From Arachis hypogaea (lineage: Eukaryota > Streptophyta > Magnoliopsida > Fabales > Fabaceae): a DNA stretch of 64,000 nt. The translations under genes and the position numbers were made by a program. The notes below the pieces were generated by a model. The model made no database searches. It was given only the letters and a program-made list of their open reading frames with translations, and was not told where the DNA came from. Positions 1-13,800 of this stretch are shown here, piece by piece. Within the stretch, counting starts at the first letter, position 1, and each line of letters starts with the position of its first letter. The DNA lies in NCBI RefSeq assembly GCF_003086295.3, contig NC_092040.1:4216001-4280000 (forward strand), given 5' to 3'.

Positions 1-2560
1 ACTATCACATTGACAATCAATTAAGCAATTAGCAATCAATTCCAATTAAGCAATTAACAATCACATTGTAGCAATGGAGCCTATTAAACAATTAACAACC
101 AATTAGAGCCAATCAACAATCAATTCTAACAATGGTAATTTCAGGGCCCTCAAAATTAAAATTAAAAATAAGGTGCATCCCTATTATTTTTATTAGCAGA
201 ATCATAATAGCATAACCACAAAGTAAAACTAAATAACTAAATACCAATCTCCAAAATTCTCTTTAAAAATTCAAAATTAGCAAACCAACACAAAATCTGC
301 AGTCTGCAGCATAACTAAATTAATATGTAGCAAGCTTCCCATTCAACAAATTAACAAATTCGAGTCTTATCATAATTTCATAACCAATCAATTAGTCAAT
401 TACATTACATACTAGCATCATAAGAAATCAGAGCTCACAAACACACAAAACGAGCAGCGAGCAGCGAGCTGACGAGCAAGAAGCAGTGATGGCAAGGACG
501 GACGACGACACGAGCTGACGAGCAAGAAGTGAAGCACAGCTCGAGGAGACGCGAAGGCGAGAGACGCGCGAGCAGCCGAGCTCAGACAGAGTAGAGAGGC
601 GCGGCGACGGCGGTGATGTCGAGGTGAGCTCCCAGCGACCAGCTCTGTGGTGTGTGTGGGCCGTTAGGAATAGAGAGAAGAAAGTGTGAATGAGAGAGCT
701 GGGGTGGGGTGCAAGGTTCTGAAAACCGAACCAGTCATTGAACCATTCTAGTTACTGGTTCACTGGTTCATAGGTTCAACCGTTTCGACCGTAGTTGAAC
801 CGAAAAAACCGTTTTATAATAAAATAATAAATAAAATATAAATAAACATATTCAAATACAAATTCAAAAGTCAAATAACAAAAACAACCAACCATACATA
901 AAATGCCAACATCCAACTGATCAAGTTTGTCATTCAATCTTATTAGTCATTTGGGATTTTCATGAGATCAGCTTGACTTATTCCGTTGGATAACTTTTAG
1001 TAAGGTATAAATCCAAGTCAATATATGAAAATGCAAACCAAAAACTGAATGTTTGCAAAACATTTCATTGATCAAATGCTGAAATGCGGTGAGATCAAAC
1101 AACAACCACCAAGCATCACAATTAATCAATCAATGCTTCAAAAATTAATCATGCTTCAAACAATTAACAACAAGGTTTAGAACCAACAATTAATCAATGT
1201 TTCAACAATTATTATTACAAAAAATCTGAATAGAAAATCCAGCAACCCACTAACAAAAAATAAAGACAATCTCAATCTCAAGAATCACAGTAACACCAGT
1301 GATTTAGCAAATTAACAAATTAACAATTTGATAAGAACAAAGCAACCCAATAATCTCAATTTCAACTTTCAAGAATCACAACAATTTAACGAACTAACAA
1401 GTACAAAATCTAAATAGAAAATCCAGCAACCCAATAACAAAAAACAAACACAATTTCAATCTCAAGAATGAAGAATCACAATAACAGCAACAATTTAGCA
1501 AATTAACAATTTGAGAAGAGCAAAGCAACCCAATAATCTCAATTGCAAGAATCACAATAACTATTTAACAAATTAACAAGTGCAAAATCACAGGTTCACA
1601 AGTACCCACATCAAATCACTCCAACCCAATAATCATAAGTCAAAATTATTCGATAATAATTCAACCTAGTAACAAGTTACAACAACAAAGTGCACAACTT
1701 AAGTAACAATAATTATTCAACAATCATTCAACAAAGTTCACATTTCACTTCACAGTTCACAGAAAAATAAAAAATATAAATCATAGACATAGCTCACAGT
1801 TCACGGTTCACAATTCACAGAACTTCACAGTAACAACAAATTATTCAATTATAGTTAAAAAAAATTACCTAGAAGCTAGAAGCTTTGAACAGAGCACGCA
1901 AGAGGGAGACACCACGACAAGGTTCACCTTCGAATGGGCTTCGAACGGCCTTTGAACAGGCAGTGGCTGCAGTGGAACAGAGCTGGCGCCGACGGAAGTG
2001 ACTGCGCGACGGAGGCTTCCACGTTCGCACGGTGGCTGCTGCGCGATGGAGGGGAAGGAAGGTTGCGACGGCTGCTGCGCGATGAAGGGAAAGTGAGGGA
2101 GCAGGCGGTGGCTGGACGGAAGTGAGGGAGGAGCAGGAATTCTGGACTGAGTGTGAGAGATACAAGAGAGGCTAGCGCGTTCTGGTTCTGGAGGATAGGG
2201 CTGTGGAGGAGTTAGGGTTCATTGATTCTGAATCAATGAAACGGCGCCGTTTGCTTCCCAATTCAAAAAACCGGCCGGATCACAATTCGGTTCGACCGAT
2301 TGGTTCCCAGCCAGTTCGACAGTTCGATAACGATTTCTGAAATTGGCGGTTTTTGCATTTAACCGACATTATTTTGGGGTCGGGATTTTTAAAAATTAAA
2401 ATATCGAACCAGTCTGAATTTCTCAAACCATCAGTTCATCAGTTTTTACCAAACCCGTCCGGTTCTCACCGATTTTATTCCTTGCTCCGTCCCATACTCT
2501 GCCAAGGAACAGGTTTTTCGGTCCGACTTACAGATAGATTGTTATTGTCTATTTTTTTAA
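1..2560. repeat. Repeat-rich AT spacer, possible hAT-like element
   Basis: No credible gene is seen. Bases 715-830 and 2240-2520 are rich in short motifs of the type GGTTCAACCG, GGTTCGACCG and AACCGG, and the left block opens with CAAGGTTCTGAAAACCG. That resembles the ends of hAT-type non-autonomous elements of legumes, but I could not align two clear terminal inverted repeats or find an 8-bp target duplication, so this is tentative. Between them lies low-complexity CAATTTAACAAATTAACAA-type sequence. The GC-rich islands at 440-640 and 1870-2200 give short open frames without a recognisable domain. Confidence 0.35.
1222..1588. repeat. Diverged direct duplication, about 185-bp unit, two copies
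   Basis: Unit one runs 1222-1406 and unit two 1407-1588. Both contain, in the same order, AATCT(G/A)AATAGAAAATCC, AGCAACCCA, CAATCTCAAGAAT, TTTAGCAAATTAACAA, GAGCAAAGCAACCCAATAAT (or a close variant) and a closing AACAAGT(A/G)CAAAATC. Small indels separate the copies, so this is an old local tandem duplication inside non-coding DNA. Confidence 0.7.
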
Positions 2561-4073
2561 ATATAATTGATAATTGACTATATAAGAATTCATTTATTTA
2601 TATTTAAATTTATTTGGTAGATATATTTAAATACTTGAATGTCTGTAAATTAAAAATATGTATATTTTAATCAGTTTTTATTTTTATCTTTTTTAAAAAG
2701 TTACTTCTGTATAACCAAATTACTAAAATCGATGATAATCAGATAATGTACAAATACACTTGGTTTTGATGTAAATACAAAAGTCAAAAACTACCAAAAA
2801 ATACACCTAGCTATTAATTGTTGAACATTATGCAGAATTTTTTCTTCCTAAGCAGCTTGGAACAGGATTGGTTCCAAAATAAGAGGGTTATTTACTTAAT
2901 CATTCATTGGAGAATGGGGAATATACTCTGAATGAAAAGAACATCTCAAAGAAAAGGAATTGTATTAAAACATAATATTATGATAGATTAAGCATTTATA
3001 CTTCATAAAAAAATAAAAAATTTAATGTATGTACATTCCTTTTCGCAGATATCCATGCCATCAGTTTTAGTCAGTCATTCAATTATTCAATTATGTTTGG
3101 TTGAAAAGAAAGAAATAAAGAGAAAAGAAATAGAAAGGAAAGAAAAGAAAGAAAAGAAATTGAGTAGATTTTTATTTTCTTTGGATGTATTTGGTTGGAA
3201 GAAAAATAAGAAAGAAAAAAATGTTATAAAAAAATAATTTTACCCCTATATTATAACATATATTGAAAAAAGTGAATGGGTAGTATTGGAAGTAGAAAGA
3301 GAAACATTAGTTTTCTCTCCATTTTTTTTCAAATGTTGGAGAGAAAAAATTGGAAAGAATTGGAAAGAAAAAATAGGAGAGAAAAAAAATTGGTGAATCC
3401 ATTTTCTTTCCCCTCAATTTTTCTCTTCAACCAAACAATGAAAAATAATCATTTTCCTTCCCATTTTCTTTTCTCCCTTTTCTTTCCTTCCATTTTCCAC
3501 TCAAACAAACATAGCTAATGTAATTCAAAAACACTCCAACAATTTGTCAATATATAACATGTTAATTGCCTTGATCATCTCGACTATTTTAAAGTAAAAT
3601 TTTGGAGCGGATTCATATTGCCATCATTACACCCGCTATAGCATTTGCAAATTCAGACCGAATTGAACGTTTGACCACCACATAAACCTATCATCCTCTA
3701 CTATTCCTGGAATGGAATTGAACAAGCATCTTCTTACAGACAGGCAAAATTCAGCTACCTTTGAGGCGGCTGGTATGGGGGGTTAATGTAGAGGCCAAGG
3801 ACTGGAGAACTTAGCGGTAACATGAGAGGAAAATTAAAAGATAAATAGTTCGAACAGTATATAGTAAATATCATAAAAAGATATGCACTAGTGACACATG
3901 CTGACTTGTGATTCACATTCCAACACTAGGTTTTTAACATTTTAACAACTAGGCACACAACTGCAGACATCCTCGGGAACACAAGTACATCACATACGCA
4001 AAAATAGATGGTCAAGGTACCATAATAGCTACACATTCTTGCTTTCCCTCTAAAAACTTCAATAACAAAAACA
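2561..4073. other. Intergenic, contains a candidate purine-rich MITE
   Basis: AT-rich spacer between the left repeat region and the 3' end of the SR45a-like gene. No gene is seen. Its only clear structure is the foldback at about 3090-3515, listed separately. The last few hundred bases before 4074 are expected to be 3' UTR of the minus-strand gene. Confidence 0.5.
3090..3515. mobile_element. Foldback MITE candidate
   Basis: The left end reads ATGTTTGGTTGAAAAGAAAG on the plus strand. The right end, read on the minus strand, starts ATGTTTGTTTGAGTGGAAAA. Both are followed by long GAAAAGAAAG-type purine tracts that are inverted relative to each other, with a second pair of TTTGGTTGRAGA motifs further in. 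The arrangement is that of a short non-autonomous DNA transposon with imperfect terminal inverted repeats. No target-site duplication could be fixed. Confidence 0.45.
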
Positions 4074-6439
4074 TCACCTAGATCCCCGAGCATATCTCCT
4101 ATCTGGGCTGCCGTATGGAGAGTAAGGGGGTGACCTAGACCTTTCCCTCCTAGATCTTCCACCCCCACCATAGGGAGAGCGCCTTGGAGAATAGTCCCTG
4201 CCACCTCGATATGGTGATCGCCTAGGGGACCGTCGATATTGATAATCATCACGTCCAGGTCCACCTCGATACCTTCCACGATCAGCACCACGGTCACCAC
4301 GGTGCCCTAGAAACAATCAGAAGATGGAAATTTATTAAACATTAGTACTGCAAGAGAAAATTTGGAATTTTGTAACAATAAAAAATAGATATACTAGTAT
4401 TCACTCTCCACTCATTCAAGATCCTCAACTTGGATATACAAGTATATACAGAAAATCTCTCAGAAGATGCATCTCAAACTTACCATAGTCTCTTGTACTT
4501 TTCAACCCAAGATAGTGTCCAGGTGTGGGAGTTCTTGGCCGCTTTCTTCGCGACTGAAAAAATACAGAAGATAAATTATGAGTTTCATCGTTATAAAAGA
4601 AAATGGAAAAACCATCCAATGATTTGTCATGGCATAACAGCTTGATCTCTATGATACCCATCTGTCCTTGATGGATAGTTTGATGTACCACTTTTTACAT
4701 TATATTGAGTTCGACCTTTAAGCGAAAGTGCATCATAAAAAAGAACCTAGCTTATGAGAAAGGGGGGGAAAACTCCATTCACAGACTCATGATTAATGCC
4801 AGGTGTAAGATACCACAAAAGACTGATTAGAAAGTTGATGATAATGTCCGTTGATTAGTTGAGAGTTGAAATGAATGCTGAGAGGTTGTAAAGTTGTTGG
4901 ACAATATAGTTGCTATGTTTAGTTGATCAGACGCATTTCAGCATTTGATTAGCTGTTAAAGCTTGCCATTGATCAAGCTGTTTCACTAAAGTTGACATGG
5001 ATGAACTGATCATCTTTGATTGCTGCCAACATAGCTGATGCAATGTATTCTGAATATAACCAGAAAACCTTCAAAGTCAAGAAGAAAGACAAGTACGTGT
5101 TTCATCAGCTACTAGTTAATTTAAAACACATTACCCTCTCAACTGTGATATAGCGACCCTCTAAAACTGATTGATTTAGGTATTTGATACAGCGGTTAGC
5201 ATCCTCAACAGTATCCATTGTGATAAAAGCAAAACCACGAGAAATCCGTGTTCGAGGCTCCACCACAAGAAAACATGATGCAACCTAATAAAGGAAATTG
5301 TTAGTAAAGATCAAGGGCTTAGCAATGAACTATAAGATTGAATGACATGGATAAGATATAAAAGGCACTAACTTTTCCTTCTTTAGAGAAGTGCTCCTCT
5401 AAGTCTCTCTCAGTCACCCTTGACGATAGACCTGTCACATAAAGTGTATTCCCTGGATTTTGAGTCTCTCCCACCCTGAAGCATCAATAAAGATCTTAGA
5501 CTTCCTGAAACATATTAATCAACAGAGCACACAAGCGCAGCTGTGCCCTTCAGAAATACTTTCAAAATCAAACTTCAAACTTGTGATGTTGAGCTATGTA
5601 TTAAGAATTTAAGATCATGCACAACTAAAAATTAAAAGATGGCTTACCTCTCATGACTTCTTGATCTTGGTCTGGAAAGACAAATAAAGCAAGCAAATGT
5701 ACAAAAACAAAGGGAAGAATTGTCAGGTGCTGTATAAAGAAATATAAGAAAGGAGTGCATTGAACTTTATAGACACCAGACCCAAATGTTGAAATCAAAC
5801 CTGCCGCGGCTTCTTGAACGGGACCTTGGCCTTTGTCTTGGGATAGATCGTGATCTAGACCTAGACCTAGGCCTAGACCTGGACCTTGACCTGGATCTTG
5901 ATCTTGATTGAGCTCTCCACGGGGAAGGGGACCTTGAGTTCCTGAAATAACAGATCATTCTAAGCTCAGAGTAACGTACAGAATTTAGAAATTCATTTAA
6001 TCTACAAACTCATTTTCAATTTGCCTTCTCGTTACATGGACACAATACCGTTCAAAAAGAAAGGGGGGCGGGATCCAATTCCATTGGTCCAAATGTAAAG
6101 CAAAATGCACAACAACCTAAACCTCCCAATTAAACACCAACCAAACATCACAAACAACTTGGCGATGGCGATACCGCGAATACGATGTTTAGAGGAGAAA
6201 AACTAAGAGCTACACACAAATACAAAGATGTTCTATAAGCGTAGAATGCAGATTATTGAGCTGCTAGTTATTTGATTATGATGTACGTAATGAAAAGAGA
6301 ATTTCTAGGGTTTACCTTCTCACAGGAGAATCCGCCTGCAAAATAAAGAAAACAGAAGGAAAAAAAATGAATGAAGCGTTAGATTATAGTCGTTGAATGG
6401 CTCGAAAGAACAAGAGAGATGGGGAGAGAGACTTGCCAT
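4074..6439 (-). CDS. SR45A: SR45a-like serine/arginine-rich RNA-binding splicing factor
   Basis: Predicted nuclear pre-mRNA splicing regulator with one RRM between two RS-rich arms. Coding exons (minus strand, 5' to 3') are 6439-6437, 6335-6316, 5941-5801, 5671-5648, 5475-5373, 5284-5135, 4553-4484 and 4306-4074. Every junction keeps frame, giving 247 aa. The protein starts MADSPVRRNSRSPSPW, followed by an RS repeat block (about residues 10-60). The RRM (about 70-145) has RNP2 LYVTGL and RNP1 RGFAFITM. Next come PRTPTPGHYLGL and a Gly/Arg/Tyr/Ser tail ending RRYARGSR. This layout matches legume SR45a proteins, which are related to Tra2. Oddities: the ATG appears to be the last codon of exon 1, followed by a GC donor (GCAAGT), and exons 2 and 4 are only 20 and 24 nt. 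Such genes are usually heavily alternatively spliced. Family assignment is firm; the first exon is inferred. Confidence 0.88.
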
Positions 6440-7865
6440 TCGCACGGGTTAACAGCTTCGGATGTTTCAACGAAGAAAGACGAAATGTTAGGGTTTTGGA
6501 GAAGCGAATTGACCTCCGATTTCCTTCTTCCGTAAATATATACTCTGAATCGTTTTACATTTTTCACCACTGGAGCTGCTAAACGGGTCAATTTGGTCTA
6601 ATTATATATGGGCCGGCCCAGTTTAATATGAACAGCTCCTTCCAAAACGGGTCTTTCTTGGCTAACAAAATCCAATATTCAATTCAATAGATCTTTTGCT
6701 TCTTCCCAATAATCCCAAGTTTTGTTTCAGTCTGACTAAGATTAAGGAAAAATATCTACAGTATCCTAAGCTTTGAAACAAAACGTATTCCAGTATATGT
6801 CCAACTTAGGCAATTATGTCAACTTAATTGATTCATCAATCCATTCCTTATATGTTTTTATTGTACTTTTTGTGAAAATGCTACCCAATTATCCATTCAT
6901 TCAGCATCAAGTATATTCACCCCAACACAGTTCACATATCATTTTTCCTTGCATAGTCTGGCTTCTCTGGACACATTGTCATCACTAAATCGATTTTCTT
7001 ACAATTCTTCAACTAGTTAACAAGTTTTCAAACGTGCTAGTTAGTATTTTGAAAGTGTTCAAGCAACCCAGAAAGATAAGCATAGGCAAGTTTTATTACA
7101 AGTGAGACTACTCTGCAACTGACAAGAGGTTATCTCAAAAGGCTTTTTCTTAACCATGTAATGATAATTTAAGTCAATCTAAATAATTTATTTTATACAT
7201 ACATCATATTAATTTTCAAGTAAAATGACAAATAAACCATTGAAAATTTACATTTGAAATATATTAGTCTCTAAAGAAAAAAAAAATACCTTTAAAGTTC
7301 TTCAAGATAACAAATACAAACACACTACCTTCAAATTAACTCCTATAATTATTAACTCATATTATTAGGATAACTCTTATTATTAGGATAGAAAATCTTA
7401 ATTTGAACTAACTTGTCCACATTTGTTATCCTTAGAAGACTTTATTAATACTTTTTTTCTTTAGAGACTAATCTGTCCAAAATATAAATCTTCAAAAATT
7501 TATTTGTCACTTTACTCTTAATTTTATATAAAAAAAAGTATAAGCATATCTAATCATAAAAGTAATTTTAGCATAATTAAACATAAAATAACATCAGCTT
7601 GAGAAGTCAATAAAGAAAACATTGTCTAACAACGATGATCAAACATTATTATTGTTGAAATTCAGATTATGAATCACTACTGTCTATATAATATACAAGA
7701 GTTTGAAGTAACAAACAAATTTAAGTACAGAAAACTACAACTTCCTCTTCTCTCATCTAGCCCAGCAAGGGCACCCAACCCAACACAATTACACATCATT
7801 TACAAATATTGAATCAAGCATTAATTTTGGAGATCGTTTTTTTTTTTATAGTTTTTTGGAGATCG
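6440..7865. other. Spacer between SR45a-like and PLD genes
   Basis: Bases 6440-6590 hold the probable 5' UTR and promoter of the minus-strand SR45a-like gene, and bases just below 7866 should be 3' UTR of PLD. Between them no gene is seen. The one structured item is the foldback at about 7219-7516, listed separately. Confidence 0.5.
7219..7516. mobile_element. Foldback MITE, about 300 bp
   Basis: The left arm begins GTAAAATGACAAATAAACC and the right arm, read on the minus strand, begins GTAAAGTGACAAATAAATT. Both continue through TTAGTCTCTAAAGAAAAAAA and on to GATAACAAAT, so the inverted arms reach about 100 bp each. This is a non-autonomous DNA transposon downstream of PLD. Confidence 0.65.
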
Positions 7866-10800
7866 TTATGTTGTTAGGATATCTGGAATTGTTGGAGAGT
7901 GAGTCCCAATTATCTTACCACCGGCATCTGGGAAAGTCTCACAATCAGGGAGAGAACTAACCGTCCCATCCTGATCTACATGTAAAGGGTACCTCAGGAG
8001 ATGTCCTTGCAGCTCTGAAAACTCTTCAGAAACAAATCTTTTCCAGTTGTCATCTGCAATTGCATTCACTTTACGCACACACTCCAAACTCTCTGGTTCC
8101 CTGAAAATTTCTCCCGACATGCCAAGATGCTCTGCCCACAGCGACATTCTGTAACCATAAATCTGCAGGAACAGAAACCAGCTGATGTAATTGTAGTCTT
8201 GTAATATTAAGTTTTTCCTTTAAGACATCAAATAATAATTAATTCAACTTTTGAACAGACATAGCACAAAAAGATACGACAGAAACATAGTTGAGAAGGT
8301 TGCTTATCCATGACATCATTAGTACTTCTAACGAGTTGAAAACAAGGCATTCATATTCAGTACAAGGGTGAATCCCAGATAACGTATCGAGTCATTATTA
8401 TTCAACATATTTATAGGATATACTCATTTGGAACAATAGATACACAATTTTCAGCTCTGTAGCATGCTCCAGTTGTGAAGTCACATGCCATTTGAAGCTG
8501 GAAAAGGGAAATTGATCTCTACTAGGAAAGTTGCCAGAGTAATTAGAGCTTATGGAGAATACAGACCTGACCATATGGATGTCTTTTCTTCCCAAACCAG
8601 GTATAATGGGGTTGATATGCACCCATAGCTATCTCAGTATCCTTAGTGCCAGCCATAGATCTTTGGTTTATATTAGCAGACCCCACTATGACATACTCAT
8701 CATCAACAATCATCCCCTTAGCATGCACATAAATCATAAATCGGCGATGCTCATATGCTCCTGAGACCTGACAAGAAAATTACAATCACACCGTGTTCTT
8801 GATCAGTGTCTACCATTTTAGATCTGATAAGAAATTATAAGGCTCAATATACTACTAACACCATATGAAAAAAAAAAAGATGCTTAGAACAAAAGTATCA
8901 TGCTGTAAAAAGGCGTACAGATAAATGTTATTTATTAGAAAACTTACGGGACCATTATTTGCACTTGCAGGTTCTTCGTTGAATGCTTCCCGATTTCCAA
9001 GGCAATAAAAGTTGAGATAGTCTTGCAGGCGTACATCATCAAGCTGCATTGATTTCAATTCTCTAGCAACAAGTTGATACATCATATGCATTGTCTGGCT
9101 CTGTATAAGAAAAGAAATAACTGAGAAAATATTTGCCTTGGAAGCATTAGACTTCAACTCAAGTACTTATTCGAAGGGGGAGGGGATTGCCTTCAGAAAT
9201 TGTAGTGCAAGTTTGACAGCCATTGGAAAAAATAATCAATAGTTTTGATTTTGAGAAGGATACCACATAGACAATAAATCATGATTTACTAGAATTTGGT
9301 CCCTTCATTTCCTTATTAGCAACACTTACACAATACCCTCTAAAGTTCACCACAGAAACGATCTCCCTAGACTTCAGATATAAGTAAATTTCTAACCATC
9401 GAACAATTCTGTAAACTTCATACATCAGACAATTCTATACCTGCCAAAAGAGGATTTCTTGCATTGCTCCAGTTTTGGGATCACCTTCTGGCCACATTGG
9501 TAAAACAATATAAACAGCAAATCTCTCGTTTGCTCTGATTTTACTAGCAATTTTCAGCGCCAGTTCCATGGGGATAAGATTGTCAGCCCCTAACCACACA
9601 TAACAACAGATGAATTCACAATGACCAAAAATTAGGAAGAAAAAGAACAAGTCCTACAGTGGAACATCTCCTTATCTTTCTTCTTTTTTTTTACCCCCTC
9701 TTCATTAGAGCAAAAGATGTAGATATCAAGGAACTTGAAAGCAAATATATCATAAGTACAAAGGTGGCTACAATCATTATTGGAATATAATTTCTGACCA
9801 TGGCTCATAAAAAATTTATTAAGTTTGGCATCAATAAATAAATTTAAAAAGAAAAAGATGGACTAGGGCATATAGATGGTAATAGGATAAAGTATATCTT
9901 TAGTCACTTAAGTTCTCGAAAAGTTTCAAAAATAACTCTGTCGTCTAATTTCATTCAATTTTGTCCTTAATCTGATGAAATAAGTTACAAATCGTCACCT
10001 GTCAGACAACTTTCTTCTTCCAACAAACAACATTCTTCATCATCATCATCATCCCAAATCCTCTATTTCTCTCTCCATAACCCTCCCATCACTATTACCC
10101 CACCACCATCATCTCCTCACCACAACAACACAAACACAAACCACCACCACCACCCACAGCACCACTGCAATTCCTTCACACACCCAACACTTTGTCTTCT
10201 CCACCTAATCCAACACAAACACTGTTCAATCCACTTTCCTTCTCTCAACACCAACCTGCTTGATGGTGACTAGATTTTTAACTCGGAACCAACTCAACGG
10301 ACAACAGCCATGAAGAAGGCACTTTGTTTGGATGAGTGTGGTGGTATATTTACAATGGACTCATGTTTCTTTGTTCTCTTCGACGGAATAATGTCTGGTG
10401 GTGGTGATGGTTTGTGTTTGTGTTGGTGGTGGTGATGTTGTGAGAAGATGATTGTGGTGGGGGTGGCGATGGGAAGGGTTAGGGGGAGATATATATAGAG
10501 TTTTGGTCAGGGAGAGTTATGGTGAAAGGTGCAGAGGATTTGGAGATGATGATGATGATGAATGTTGTTTGGAAGGGAAAAATTGGAAGAAAAAAATTTG
10601 ACTAATAGTTGATTGTCAAAAAATTAATAGTAAGAGTAAAATTGAAACTTATTCAAACGTTAAAGATAAAAAATTAAATCAAATTAAATGTCCAGGGTAT
10701 TTCTGAAACTTCTCGAAAACTTTAAGGACAAAAAAAAAAAAGAAAAAACATACTTTACCCGATGGGGATAATTTTAGAAGTATTGCCAACTATCTAAATT

Positions 10801-13800
10801 TTTGAAAATAACACTTTGAGTCTGACCTGCGTCTTTATAATCTAGCCATGCATATGATGAACCAATGAAGTATTGATTTTCAATATAAATGAAATGTTGA
10901 GCAGATCTGATTGCTTGAATGTATCCTGTTTGAATGCTTTTGTCTATGACCAAATTTTTAGCACAGATAAGATTCTGCATACAAAAAATATGCTATTAGA
11001 ACTACAAAATATATTTCAAATCAATCCCTTATGTAAGAATTAAGATCATAATATATTAGTTTGATTTGCAAGCATGTAGCAGAGCATTCACTCAAGTCAA
11101 CATTTTTTTAGTTTCCCTGCACAATAGGATGAACTGGAAGGAAAATGCCAGTTAATTAATAAACCTGCGATAAAGCAACATCAACACGCTTTGGAAATCC
11201 TTTCAGGGATCCAGAGTCAATGGAGCGGAAGATCTGCAGAATCATAAGTAGGACAAAACATAATGAAATAAATTATCTCCACAATCAAGAAAAAAAGAAT
11301 ATCAAGCAAGTAATATTTTCTCAGCAAGCTTGCATTATCCAACCTGAACATGCCAGGTTTCAGGATCAGCTTCATGAGAAACCCATACTCTTGGGTCATC
11401 ATCTGGAACAATTGTATGCTTTTCTTTTGAATGAGGAATGGCAGGACTTGCTATCCAGGAGATCCGTTCTATTCGTATTAAAGCATCATCATGCCACTGA
11501 GAAGCTTTTTTGAACATTAAAGCAAACTCCCTCCACTTAGTAGATTTTCTCCATCGCTGCTCAAAATTAATAAGAATGTCATATGCAGCAGGCCCATCTA
11601 TTCTGCAGTGTAAATCATGCCATGGTTGCCTTGGAGTCTTTGTTCCAGCCTATCACAAACAGCACATATAAGACCAATGAGAACTGCTGTAAATTGGATC
11701 TTGTTTCATGTATCTTTCTTTTATCTTAAAGTAGAGGGAAAAGAAAAGCTGAGATGTTAGAGAGGTGAGAACTGCAGTGAATTGGATGCTATTTTATGTG
11801 TAATTTTTTTTTCATCTTAATGGAAAGAGAAAAGTAAACCTGAAATGATACAAAAATGTCTTTAGAGATTCAGCAAATATCTACAATAAAACTTTTCATA
11901 CAATCCAATGGTGTAGCCCTCTAATTCATCCCTGAGACTTATCATTTATTGCTTTCAAATGGAATAGTATTCATATTCAAAATAAAAATTCTATGGGAAG
12001 GAAATATATACTTGGCAGCCATTAGAGGAACCACACTACAAACCACTTACCATATAGTATAAACATTGCAACTTCAACCTCATAATTTTAGTGGGTTTGA
12101 CCAAGGCGACATGGATAACATAAGTATATAATCTAAAGAAATACTGTTGAAAATCTTCTGTATATTTCACGATCAAATCATGGCTTCAACCAGGACTGCC
12201 CAGACGAAGCGGAAGAAATAAATGTAATACTTAACAAATTAATGTGTCTGATTGGGCTGACAACTTACAGGAAATGTAGGATTGTGGAAATCACCATCAA
12301 ATACAGTATTAAGATCCTTGAAAAGTCGATGCTGAGGTGTGTCATAGCGACCATCACACAGATCAAGACCTCCCATAAAAACAGTTATCTTTCGATCATT
12401 ACCAGGAGCCTGTGTGTCCACAATAACACACTTTTGGTGGTGTGTGAAGACAGTTCCAACAACCTGTATAATTCCAATCACAATCAACTTTAATAAGCTA
12501 TCTGTCTCAAACACGGGATCATGTCATGGGGATGAATAATGCAGTTAGAAGCAAAGACATGGATAAGAAAATCAGAAATAGGAAATGTATCCATTTAATA
12601 GAAAAAAAAAACTTAGAGGACCAGATACATTTCCCATTCTCCATTTTGTGTCTACAAAAAAGACATACCCACGATTAAGAGCTTAGGCCACATAACACAG
12701 GGCATTTCACATTTGAGTATTTGACTCCACTGAAAAATAGCTCATAAAGAACCCTAGCTCCTGACAACATACAGGAGAGTGCATCAACTATAGAGAACTC
12801 AAAAGTCATAAGGGGAAGAAAGAACAGAAATACCACATCAATGCAATCTGACTATGTTATGAGCGATATGCAGATAACATCAATCAATGAAATGCAGGTT
12901 GTCAAACTCAAACAAAATTAGATTACCAAACGTTAAAATGCCTATTTATAACAAGCACTTGCCTGCTGCTTCAAGAAGCTCAGCTTGCTGCTACCATAGC
13001 GAGGTGCCAGAACACACATAACAGAGGAATGTTTAAAAAACTTCTTGGTTTCCTCATCATGAGTTTGCATCACTCCAGACTGCACCAAAAATCCCGAATC
13101 AGAAGAATAGCAACACAAGCACGCACACTTCCTCAAACAACCAAAAATTAAGCAACAACTAATTGAAGCAATTTCAAGAAGAATTAGGCCTTGTTTTGTT
13201 GGTTGGCTAGATGAATCAAATCATACTAGCAAGGTAATCAAACTTGAGATCTTGTAAACTTGAATTGTAAAGTTCAACTAACAAACCTAAACCTTGCATA
13301 CTAGGGTTGGCTACATGAATCAGATAATACCGCATAGCTAAGTCCTATTGAAATGATTACAACATTAACCAAAAAGAGAAAGCAAAACTGAGTAACTAAA
13401 TTCAAATTAGGGTCTCACCGACTTAAAGAAGAACTTATCATGTGAAGTCTTGTCATCCCAAACCATCAAGAGAACCCTAACCCCTTCTTGAGACTTGTAC
13501 TTGAGTAACTCGCCAAGGGTCAAGTCTCCGCCGCGAGGCAAAGGCTTCGTCGGTTCTCTAACGAGCTTAATCTTATGGTAAACCGACCAGCCAACAACAT
13601 AAACCATGTGATGAGCCTCGGAAATAGCGTGGCATATATCTTCCCAGCACTTCTCGTGCCTATAAACCTTCCCTCCTTCCAATTCAATCTCCGGCAACAA
13701 ACCCTCGGGGCAATGTGCGTCCTGGTACAGCCTCACCGAGCTCCCTTTCCTCACCGGAAAGTACGTGTGCCGCACACCACGGTGCTCTGGATCGGCGGCG

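Noticed and set aside
1869..2165. Overlapping open frames on both strands
   Set aside because: They come from a GC-rich island inside repeat sequence; no conserved domain, intron pattern or start context.
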